The notes beneath the pieces were generated by a model that was given only the letters and a program-made list of their open reading frames with translations, was not told the origin of the DNA and did no database searches. Shown here one piece after another: positions 7,492 to 13,706 of a stretch of 34,686 nucleotides of DNA. The translations under genes were made by a program, and so were the position numbers. The first letter of the stretch is position 1. Every line of letters begins with the position of its first letter. Source of the DNA: DATKQY01 sp035532475 (GTDB lineage: Bacteria; Actinomycetota; Acidimicrobiia; Acidimicrobiales; Bog-793); NCBI GenBank assembly GCA_035532475.1, contig DATKQY010000081.1, positions 1-34,686 on the forward strand, read 5' to 3'.

Positions 7492-7998
7492 TCAGGTCCG
7501 GAGGTTGACCACCCCGCCGTCGTCGGTGCGCTGCCAGGTCCCCGAGCGGCCCCCGGACTTCTCCCAGACGCAGAGCTCCTCGACGCTCATCGTCCGGTCG
7601 AGCGACTTGCACGCCTCGTAGATGCTGAGCGCCGCCACCGCGGCGGCCGTGAGGGCTTCCATCTCGACGCCGGTCCGGTCGACCGACTCCACCTCGGCCT
7701 CGACCCCGACGTGGTCGGCGCCGACGGAGAAGCGGACCCGCACGTCGCCGAGGAGCAGGGGGTGGCACAGGGGGATGAGCTGCGAGGTGCGCTTCGCCGC
7801 CTGGATCCCCGCGATCCGGGCCATCTCCAGCACGCCGCCACCGCCGACGTTGCGGCTGGCCAGCCCGAGCACCGTCGAGCGCGCCATCAGGACGCGGCAC
7901 GAGGCGCGCGCCCGCCGTCGGGTGACGGGCTTGTCGGTCACGTCCACCATTCGGACATGACCGTGCCGGTCGAGGTGGGTCAGCTCCTCGGGCGCCAT
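7492..7998 (-). CDS. moaC: Cyclic pyranopterin monophosphate synthase MoaC
   Basis: MoaC converts the MoaA product (3',8-cH2GTP) to cyclic pyranopterin monophosphate. The 168 residues align end to end with MoaC: LTHLD and MVDV at the start, ARIAGIQAAKRTSQLIPLCHP at about 60-80 (conserved His79), TGVEMEALTA at 109-118, K131 in YEACKSLD, and EKSGGRSGTW at the end. Two active-site differences stand out. The E. coli KGDV segment holding Lys51 reads GGGV here, and the Asp of YDMCK (Asp128) is Glu128. ATG 7998 is supported by GGAGGAG 7 nt upstream. It lies 68 bp downstream of the DUF6457 gene on the same strand, so the two are probably co-transcribed. Confidence 0.93.
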   Translation of the reverse strand: MAPEELTHLDRHGHVRMVDVTDKPVTRRRARASCRVLMARSTVLGLASRNVGGGGVLEMARIAGIQAAKRTSQLIPLCHPLLLGDVRVRFSVGADHVGVEAEVESVDRTGVEMEALTAAAVAALSIYEACKSLDRTMSVEELCVWEKSGGRSGTWQRTDDGGVVNLRT

Positions 7999-8066
7999 TC
8001 AGCGCGCTCCTCCGGCACCGTTCCGAGCGGCGTGCACGAGCCCCGGCGTCCGGGCCAACGCGTCCC

Positions 8067-8294
8067 TCAGCTGCCGAGCTCGGCGGCGAGCCGCTCGGCG
8101 GTTGCGTGGGCCTCGGCCGGGTCGGTCCCGGCGACGCCGACGAGCCAGCACGTGAGGGGGGCGGCCGTACGCTCGGAGGCGTGCGCCGCGGTCGCGGCGA
8201 GGGCGAGCAGCGACTGGATCTCGTCCTCCGTCGGCTCGCGCACGCCGAGCTCGGCTGCGAAGCGGCGCAGCCAGTCCCGGTCGGTCGGCGTCAT
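8067..8294 (-). CDS. DUF6457-like small protein of molybdenum-cofactor loci
   Basis: A 75-residue acidic helical protein: DWLRRFAAELGV, then EIQSLLALAATAAHASERTA and PLTCWLVG, ending DPAEAHATAERLAAELG. This pattern matches DUF6457, which in Actinobacteria is found beside, and sometimes fused to, molybdenum-cofactor proteins (from memory). Function is unknown; a helper or cofactor-chaperone role is only inference. ATG 8294 is preferred because similarity begins there and TATCAT (8303-8308, - strand) lies 8 nt upstream, giving a leaderless message. The longer open frame upstream is a shadow of mog. It precedes moaC on the same strand and its start faces that of mog 19 bp away. Confidence 0.8.
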   Translation of the reverse strand: MTPTDRDWLRRFAAELGVREPTEDEIQSLLALAATAAHASERTAAPLTCWLVGVAGTDPAEAHATAERLAAELGS

Positions 8295-8301
8295 CGTCGG
8301 G

Positions 8302-8308
8302 CATGATA
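8302..8308. promoter_or_regulatory. Shared -10 region of divergent mog and DUF6457-moaC
   Basis: The 7 bp read CATGATA on + and TATCATG on -. On the - strand TATCAT is a good -10 ending 8 nt before ATG 8294. On the + strand CATGAT ends 6 nt before GTG 8314. The two start codons are only 19 bp apart, so both promoters must use the same bases. Confidence 0.5.
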
Positions 8309-8313
8309 GCGAG

Positions 8314-8829
8314 GTGGCCACCCTCCGAGCGAAGGTGATCACCGCGTCGGATGCGGCGTTCGCGGGCGACCGCGAGGACCGTTCCGGCGCGGCGCTCGCC
8401 GAGCGGCTCCAACGCGCCGGCTTCGAGGTCGTCGCCCGCGTCGTCACCCCCGACGGGGTGGAACCGGTGGCCGAGGCCCTGCGGGAGGCCACCGCCGGCT
8501 TCGCCGGTCTCGTCGTCACGACGGGGGGGACCGGCTTCGGCCCCCGTGACCTCACCCCCGAGGCAACCTTGGCGGTGCTCGAGCGACAGGCTCCCGGGCT
8601 GGCCGAGGCGACCCGGCTCGTCAGCCCGCTCGGCCGGCTGTCGCGCGCCGTCGCCGGCACCGTCGGGAAGGCCCTCGTCCTCAACGTGCCGGGGTCACCC
8701 GGCGGGGCGGTCGAGTGCCTCGAGGCCGTGCTCGACGTGCTTCCCCACGCACTGGCGCTGCTGGCGGGGGAGCGGGACCCCCATCCCGACGAAGCCGCGG
8801 CGCACGCGCCGGGCCCCCCGGCCCGCTAG
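8314..8829 (+). CDS. mog: Molybdopterin adenylyltransferase (MogA/MoaB)
   Basis: This enzyme adenylates molybdopterin before MoeA inserts molybdate. The 171 residues carry the MogA/MoaB pattern: VITASDAAFAGDREDRSG at the start, the TTGGTGFGPRDLTPEAT nucleotide/pterin loop at about 69-85, LAEATR, and NVPGSPGGAVECLEAVLDVL near the end. The open frame extends far upstream but only as a shadow, so GTG 8314, at the start of family similarity, is chosen. It has no clear ribosome site and fits a leaderless start after CATGAT (8302-8307). It is divergent from DUF6457-moaC and its stop overlaps the stop of moaD on the other strand (shared CTAG, 8826-8829). Confidence 0.9.
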   Translation: MATLRAKVITASDAAFAGDREDRSGAALAERLQRAGFEVVARVVTPDGVEPVAEALREATAGFAGLVVTTGGTGFGPRDLTPEATLAVLERQAPGLAEATRLVSPLGRLSRAVAGTVGKALVLNVPGSPGGAVECLEAVLDVLPHALALLAGERDPHPDEAAAHAPGPPAR

Positions 8830-9062
8830 CCGCCGGAGACCGGAGGGAGCACCGCGACCTCGTCGGCGTCGCCGACCGGGTCCTCGGCCGAGGCCGGCGC
8901 GCCGTTCACCCACACCCGGCTCTTCGCGACCACCTCGGCGAAGGCCGGCCCGTAGCGGTCGCAGGCCTCGCCGAGCACGTCGGCGACGGTCGCGCCCTCG
9001 ACGTTGCCCCGGTCCGTGCCGGCGACGACCCGGGCGGGCCCGAACATGCGGAGCACGGCCAC
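8826..9062 (-). CDS. moaD: Molybdopterin synthase small subunit MoaD
   Basis: A 78-residue beta-grasp sulfur carrier ending in Gly-Gly (PPVSGG), the tail that is adenylated, thiocarboxylated and inserted into MoaE. The pattern RMFGPARVVAG, VADVLGEACDRYG, RVWVNG and DEVAVLPPVSGG is typical of MoaD. GTG 9062 starts 3 nt after the moaA stop, so it is the last gene of moaE-moeA-moaA-moaD. No MoeB-type activating enzyme is seen in the window, so the adenylation step must be encoded elsewhere. The stop overlaps that of the convergent mog gene. Confidence 0.9.
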   Translation of the reverse strand: MAVLRMFGPARVVAGTDRGNVEGATVADVLGEACDRYGPAFAEVVAKSRVWVNGAPASAEDPVGDADEVAVLPPVSGG

Positions 9063-9065
9063 GGC

Positions 9066-10178
9066 TCAGCCGCCGATCATCGACATCGACCGTGCCGGGC
9101 GCAGGAAGGACGGGTCGTTGATCCCGTGCCCGGGGAGCTTCGCCCACACCGAGCGGCGGATCATCAGCGCGATCTCCTCCGTCGTACCGCCGCGGCGCAC
9201 GAGGTCGCGCACCGACAGCTCCTCGTTGGCGAACAGGCAGTTGCGCAGCGAGCCGTCGGCGGTGAGCCGTAGGCGGTCGCACGTCCCGCAGAACGGCCTC
9301 GTCACGCTGGCGATCACGCCGATCTCGCCCTTGCCGTCGACGAAGCGGTAGCGCTCGGCCGGGGCCGCGGGGTCGGCATCGGGCGCCGGGACCGCTTCGA
9401 GCGGCCAACGGGCGTCGATCCGGGCGAGCACCTCCTCGGCGGGCACGACGAGCTCGCGGCTCCATGCCTCGTCGCCGTCGAGCGGCATGAACTCGATGAA
9501 TCGGACGATGCGGCCCGTCGCCCGGGCGAAGGCGGCGAAGGCTTCGACCTCGTCGTCGTTCGACCCCGCGCTCAGCACGACGTTGACCTTCACCGGGCTG
9601 AGCCCCGCCTCCTCGGCGGCGTCCATCGAGGCGAGGACCGGCTCGAGCTCGCCGCGGCGGCGGATGGCGGCGAAGCGCTCGGGCAGGAGCGAGTCGCAGC
9701 TCACGTTGACCCGGTGGAGGCCCGCGGCGACGAGATCGGGCGCGAGCCGGGCGAGCTCGGTGCCGTTCGTCGTGAGCGAGAGGTCCTCGAAGCCGATCGC
9801 GGCGATCTGGCGGACGAGCTCGGCGACGCCGCGACGCACGAGCGGCTCCCCGCCGGTGATGCGCACCGACTCGATCCCGAGGCTGCGTGCGGCCTCGGCG
9901 ACCCGGGCGATCTCCTCGAAGCTCAACAGCTCTTGGCGCGGCAGGAACGTCACCCCGTGCTCGGGCAGGCAGTGCACGCAGCGCAGATTGCAGCGGTCGG
10001 TGATCGAGAGCCTGAGGTCTCGGTGGACGCGGCCGTAGACGTCGACGAGCGGTCCGTCGACCGGCATCTCGCGCGCCACCGCCGGCGCGGTCGTGGAGCG
10101 GCCACCACCGCCCGGTGGGCCGAACGTGACCGGGACGGCGACGGGCGGCCGCGCCGCTCCGGGGGACACCGCGCTCAC
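9066..10178 (-). CDS. moaA: GTP 3',8-cyclase MoaA (radical SAM)
   Basis: MoaA starts cofactor synthesis by cyclising GTP with radical SAM chemistry. The SAM cluster motif is C63-NLR-C67-VH-C70, the glycine-rich RITGGEPLVRRG follows, and the C-terminal second cluster is provided by FCGTCDRLRLT with the later Cys in SLRNCLF. The protein ends SMSMIGG, the C-terminal Gly-Gly needed for activity in MoaA. GTG 10178 overlaps the moeA stop by 4 nt (GTGA), giving 370 aa with a long proline/glycine-rich lead. ATG 10067 would give a more usual 333 aa and cannot be excluded. It is the third gene of the moaE-moeA-moaA-moaD unit. Confidence 0.92.
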   Translation of the reverse strand: MSAVSPGAARPPVAVPVTFGPPGGGGRSTTAPAVAREMPVDGPLVDVYGRVHRDLRLSITDRCNLRCVHCLPEHGVTFLPRQELLSFEEIARVAEAARSLGIESVRITGGEPLVRRGVAELVRQIAAIGFEDLSLTTNGTELARLAPDLVAAGLHRVNVSCDSLLPERFAAIRRRGELEPVLASMDAAEEAGLSPVKVNVVLSAGSNDDEVEAFAAFARATGRIVRFIEFMPLDGDEAWSRELVVPAEEVLARIDARWPLEAVPAPDADPAAPAERYRFVDGKGEIGVIASVTRPFCGTCDRLRLTADGSLRNCLFANEELSVRDLVRRGGTTEEIALMIRRSVWAKLPGHGINDPSFLRPARSMSMIGG

Positions 10179-11443
10179 GGCGCCGCGTACACGGTGCCGA
10201 GCTCCCCGGCGTCGAGCAGCAGGACGCGCACGTCCTCGCCGGCACCGACGCCCTCCCCATCGGGCAGGAGGGCGAGCGCGTTGGCGAGGGCCATCATGTG
10301 CAGCAGGTGCGATCCTTCCCCGCCGGAGGGGCGCACCTGCAGCCGGCCCCCGGCGTCGGCGTGCGCGACGACCCGCACCAGGTGGAGCTTCCCGTCGCTG
10401 CGGCGCGGCAGTGGCTCCTCGGTCCGGGCGAGCAGGGCGGGCCGTTCCAGGACCACGTGACCCCCCATCAGGCGAAGGGCGGGGCGCGCCAGCAGCTCGA
10501 AGCTCACCATCGCCGAGACGGGGTTCCCCGGCATGCACAGCACGGGGAGGTCCGAGCCCTCGAGCGTGGCGAAGCCGAACGGCTTGGCGGGGCGGATCAG
10601 CACCTCCATCCAGTGCACCCGGCCGCCGGCCAGGCGACCGAGGACGCTCTTCATGTGATCGGCGACGCCGACGCTCACGCCGCCCGAGGTCAAGATGGCG
10701 TCGCAGCGGCCGGCTCCCTGCTCGATCGCACGGGCGATGGAGGCCTCGTCGTCCGCGACGAGTCCGAGGTCGACCGCCTCGCAGCCCGCCGAGCGCGCCA
10801 GCGCGAGCAGGCTGTGCCGGTTCGAGTCGTGGATCTGGCCCGGCTGGAGCGGCCGGGCACCCTCCACGAGCTCGCTGCCCGTCGACAGCACGCCCACGCG
10901 CGGCCTCGGGAACACGCTGACCTCGGTGACGCCGACGCTCGCGAGGACGCCGACGTGCGCCGGCCCGATGACGGTGTGCTCGTCGAACAAGAGGCTGCCG
11001 CACTCGACGTCCTCGCCCGGCCAACGGATGTTCTCGCCGGGCGCGACGGATTGCTCGATGACGACCCGGTCGTCCTCGGCGTGGGTGTTCTCGACCATGC
11101 AGACGGCGTCGGCGCCCTTCGGCAGGGGGGCGCCGGTCGTGATCGCGATCACCTCGCCGACCTGCAGCGCCACGTCGGCCACGGCGCCCGCGGTGACGGC
11201 TCCCACGAGGCGCAGGCGCGCCGGCGCCACTGCCGCGTCCTCGGCGCGCAGCGCGTAGCCGTCCATCGCCGCGTTGGCGAAGGGCGGAACGTCCTCCGCC
11301 GCCACGACCGGCGAGGCCAGCACGCATCCGAGCGCCTCGTCGAGCGGGACCGGGCGTGGGGCGAGCGGCGCCAGCGCGGCGAGCAGCAGCGAGCGCGCTT
11401 GATCAAGGGTGACGGTCGGTCCCGGGCGCTCGCGGAGGGCCAC
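10175..11443 (-). CDS. moeA: Molybdopterin molybdenumtransferase MoeA
   Basis: MoeA inserts molybdate into adenylated molybdopterin. The 422 residues contain the expected blocks: AAMDGYALRAED (Asp61), AITTGAPLPKGADAVCMVEN, STGSELVEG with GQIHDSNRHSL, the MogA-like SGGVSVGVADHMK, PAKPFGFA, and PGNPVSAMVSFELL, then the C-terminal domain IV. GTG 11443 is taken as start because it lies 4 nt after the moaE stop and family similarity begins there; upstream in-frame codons overlap moaE. Its stop overlaps the moaA start by 4 nt. Together with mog it completes the insertion step inside this locus. Confidence 0.92.
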   Translation of the reverse strand: MALRERPGPTVTLDQARSLLLAALAPLAPRPVPLDEALGCVLASPVVAAEDVPPFANAAMDGYALRAEDAAVAPARLRLVGAVTAGAVADVALQVGEVIAITTGAPLPKGADAVCMVENTHAEDDRVVIEQSVAPGENIRWPGEDVECGSLLFDEHTVIGPAHVGVLASVGVTEVSVFPRPRVGVLSTGSELVEGARPLQPGQIHDSNRHSLLALARSAGCEAVDLGLVADDEASIARAIEQGAGRCDAILTSGGVSVGVADHMKSVLGRLAGGRVHWMEVLIRPAKPFGFATLEGSDLPVLCMPGNPVSAMVSFELLARPALRLMGGHVVLERPALLARTEEPLPRRSDGKLHLVRVVAHADAGGRLQVRPSGGEGSHLLHMMALANALALLPDGEGVGAGEDVRVLLLDAGELGTVYAAP

Positions 11444-11447
11444 GGGC

Positions 11448-11927
11448 TCAGCGCTCGCCGGCGAGATCGGCGACCTCGTCGAGGTCGTGGCTGCACTGCC
11501 CCCAGTCGGACCCACCCTCCCAGACCTCTCGCTTCCAGATCGGCACGGTCGCCTTCAAGGTGTCGATGCACCAGCGTGACGCCTCGTAGCCCTCGGCACG
11601 GTGCGGCGTCGAGACGGCGACGACGACCGAGGTCTCCCCGACGGCGAGGGTGCCGACGCGGTGGAGCAGCGCGATCCTCCCGACGTCGGGCCAGCGCTCG
11701 CGCGCCGCGGCGGCGATGGCGGCGAGGCGCGGCTCGACCTCCTCGGCGTAGGCCTCGTACTCGAGGTGCTCGACTCCCGGGCGGTCGGCGGAGTGGTCGC
11801 GGACCGTGCCGCAGAAGAGGTTCAGCGCGCCGCATGAGGGCTGAGCCGCCCAGGCGAGGACGTCGACGACCGGGAGCTCGTCGCCGCGGACCTCGACCCA
11901 GTCGCCGGTCGCGCTGAGCTGAGTCAC
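11448..11927 (-). CDS. moaE: Molybdopterin synthase large subunit MoaE
   Basis: MoaE with MoaD converts cyclic pyranopterin monophosphate to molybdopterin. The 159 residues show FCGTVRDHS, LEYEAYAEE, LLHRVGTLAVGE, STPHRAEGYEASRW and LKATVPIWKRE, in which K125 and K132 match the catalytic Lys119 and Lys126 of E. coli MoaE. The GTG start at 11927 has no ribosome site but lies 6 nt after TAGCAT on the same strand (11934-11939), so the message is probably leaderless. It heads the moaE-moeA-moaA-moaD unit and is separated from upstream mobA by 55 bp containing a hairpin. Confidence 0.93.
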   Translation of the reverse strand: MTQLSATGDWVEVRGDELPVVDVLAWAAQPSCGALNLFCGTVRDHSADRPGVEHLEYEAYAEEVEPRLAAIAAAARERWPDVGRIALLHRVGTLAVGETSVVVAVSTPHRAEGYEASRWCIDTLKATVPIWKREVWEGGSDWGQCSHDLDEVADLAGER

Positions 11928-11933
11928 CCGACC

Positions 11934-11939
11934 ATGCTA
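11934..11939 (-). promoter_or_regulatory. -10 box TAGCAT of leaderless moaE transcript
   Basis: TAGCAT fits TANNNT and ends 6 nt before GTG 11927. No -35 is recognisable. Spacing implies transcription starting at or next to the start codon. Confidence 0.5.
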
Positions 11940-11950
11940 ACTGGCCACCT

Positions 11951-11965
11951 CCGGCGCGCCGCCGG
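11951..11965. terminator. Hairpin CCGGCG-CGC-CGCCGG after mobA
   Basis: A perfect 6-bp stem with a 3-nt loop between the mobA stop and the moaE promoter, suited to separating the two transcripts. There is no T-run. Confidence 0.35.
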
Positions 11966-11982
11966 CGGTCTCGCCCGGACGG

Positions 11983-12585
11983 TCAGGCCAGGCCGAGCCG
12001 CTCGAGATCGGCGGGGGTGTCGACGTCGGCGAAGACCGTGACGGGCGCGACCGTCGCCCACACCGACTCGTCGAGGAGGCTCACGTCGGGTCCGAAGCAC
12101 CTCTTCAGCGAGCGTGCCCCGCCGCCGGCGGCCGCCGCGGCGCGCCCGAGGTCGGCAGGCGCCCAGCGGGCGCACAGCGGCTGGCGGAGCCCGCCGACGA
12201 CCGGGACGGCCGAGCCGGGACCGGGCCACGCGGCGAGGAGCCGCAGGACCTCCACGGTGACGAGCGGCAGGTCGCACGCCAGGACCAGGACAGCCCCGTC
12301 GTGGCCGAGGTCGACGAGCGCCCTCCACCCGCTGACGAGCGCCACCAGGGGTCCCTCCCCGGGGGGATCCTCGGCGACCGACCGCAGGCCCGAACGCCCC
12401 GGCCCGACCTCGAGGACGGGCGCCGCCACGTCGCCGAGGCGCTCCCCGACCGTCTCGGCCAGCCGGCGCCCGCCGACGACGAGGGAGGCCTTGTCGGCGC
12501 CCATCCGCCGGCTCCGCCCGCCGGTGAGGAGCAGCCCGGCGACCCCGGCGCGAGGAGCGCCGCCTCGTCCGCCGGCCACCGCCAT
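11983..12585 (-). CDS. mobA: Molybdenum cofactor guanylyltransferase MobA
   Basis: A 200-residue nucleotidyltransferase that attaches GMP to Mo-molybdopterin. The N-terminal GTP-binding loop reads LLLTGGRSRRMGADKASL (about 18-35), followed by EDPPGEGPLVALVSG and the metal-binding strand VLACDLPLV at 101-109. The C-terminal half has PVVGGLRQPLCARW and ends FADVDTPADLERLGL, standard for MobA. ATG 12585 overlaps the regulator stop by one base (TGATG). It is the last gene of modA-modBC-regulator-mobA. Its presence suggests the cell makes a dinucleotide form of the cofactor; which enzyme uses it is not visible here. Confidence 0.92.
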   Translation of the reverse strand: MAVAGGRGGAPRAGVAGLLLTGGRSRRMGADKASLVVGGRRLAETVGERLGDVAAPVLEVGPGRSGLRSVAEDPPGEGPLVALVSGWRALVDLGHDGAVLVLACDLPLVTVEVLRLLAAWPGPGSAVPVVGGLRQPLCARWAPADLGRAAAAAGGGARSLKRCFGPDVSLLDESVWATVAPVTVFADVDTPADLERLGLA

Positions 12586-13706
12586 CAGTCCAGCACCGCG
12601 ACGATCTCGCCGAGCCCGGCAGGCGCGTAGCCGGGGAGCGCGCCGAGCTGCGCGCGCAGCCACGACGAGCCGAGCACCCGCAGCAGGGCGTGGACCTCTG
12701 CGGTGTCGGCGACGGCACGGGGCACGACCAGGTCGTAGCGTTCGTCGGCGAGGGGGACGAAGCCGAGCCCGTACGTCCGGGCGGCCGGCTCGCTCGCGAT
12801 CCCGACGTCGGCGAGTCGCGCGGCCACCGCGGAGGCGACCTGGAGGTGCCCGCGAGCCTCCGTCTCGTAGCCGGCCAGTTCGGCTGGATGGAGTCCCAGC
12901 TCCTCGCACGTGCGCTCCAGCAGCGCTCGAGCCTCCGAGCCCGGTTCGCGGTTCACGATGCGCAGCGAGGCCCGGGCGACGTCCGCGAGGCCGTCGACCC
13001 GCTGGCCGACCCCCGGCCGCACGGCGAGCCCCTCGCGCCACGCCGCGAACCCGACGACGAGCCCCCCGCCCGGGCCGAGGCGCGCGCGTGCCGCCTCGAC
13101 GTTGTAGCCGCCGCCGGCGTCGTCGCGCAGGTGAACCCCTGCGGCGTGGACGGCACCCGAGGCCGCCAGCTCGAGCGCCTCGCTGCTCCCGCAGGGCCAC
13201 CACGCGAACGCGACCGGCGGGTCGAGCACGGCGAGCGGCCCCTCGACGAGCGGCAGCGCCGGGTCACATCCGGCGACGACGACCGTGGGCCGTCCGGCGC
13301 CGAGCGGGCGGATGCCGTCGGGCGGGTCTTCGAGAACGCCGCCGGCCGGCGCGAAGCCGGCCCGCATCGCGGCGTCCCCGCCCATCGCGAGCGCGACGAG
13401 CGGGGTGCCGACGCGGGCGAGAGCCACGCGCGCGCCGCGCTCGCCGAGCGCGGCCACCGGCCGGGCGCGCACCATCGGCGCGCGTACCTCCGGACCGAAC
13501 AGCTCGTCGACCGTCGATCCGGTGGCCTGCGCCAGGGCGAACGCGACCCGCAGGGACGGCTCGGAGCGTCCCGCCTCGAGCGCCGCGACCGCCTGGCGGG
13601 TGACGCCTGCAAGCTCGGCGAGGTCGCGCTGGGTGATGCCCCTCGCGAGCCTCGCGGCTCGCAGGCGCTCGCCGCCCGGGCGCGTGTCGCGGCCCTGCCC
13701 GCTCAC
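12585..13706 (-). CDS. XRE-type regulator with periplasmic-binding-like sensor domain
   Basis: A 373-residue two-domain regulator. Residues about 13-70 form an XRE helix-turn-helix (RLRAARLARGITQRDLAELA, TRQAVAALEAGRSEPS, TGSTVDELFG). The rest resembles the PBP-like substrate-binding fold (PF12727 type) seen in regulators of molybdate and cofactor genes, with VVVAGCDPALPLVE, FAWWPCGSSEAL, VHAAGVHLRDDAGGGYN and, near the end, LGFVPLADERYDLVVP. GTG 13706 overlaps the modBC stop by 4 nt (GTGA). Lying inside the uptake operon, it is likely autoregulatory. The inverted repeat over the modA promoter is the obvious candidate target. The ligand could be molybdate, tungstate or a cofactor intermediate; none is proven. 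Confidence 0.85.
   Translation of the reverse strand: MSGQGRDTRPGGERLRAARLARGITQRDLAELAGVTRQAVAALEAGRSEPSLRVAFALAQATGSTVDELFGPEVRAPMVRARPVAALGERGARVALARVGTPLVALAMGGDAAMRAGFAPAGGVLEDPPDGIRPLGAGRPTVVVAGCDPALPLVEGPLAVLDPPVAFAWWPCGSSEALELAASGAVHAAGVHLRDDAGGGYNVEAARARLGPGGGLVVGFAAWREGLAVRPGVGQRVDGLADVARASLRIVNREPGSEARALLERTCEELGLHPAELAGYETEARGHLQVASAVAARLADVGIASEPAARTYGLGFVPLADERYDLVVPRAVADTAEVHALLRVLGSSWLRAQLGALPGYAPAGLGEIVAVLD

Noticed and set aside
9066..11327. 753-codon frame joining MoaA to an upstream basic extension
   Set aside because: The extension is the shadow of moeA; MoaA similarity begins after GTG 10178.
10298..11917. 539-codon + strand frame opposite moeA/moaE
   Set aside because: It is antisense to two clear genes and has no domain or coding logic.
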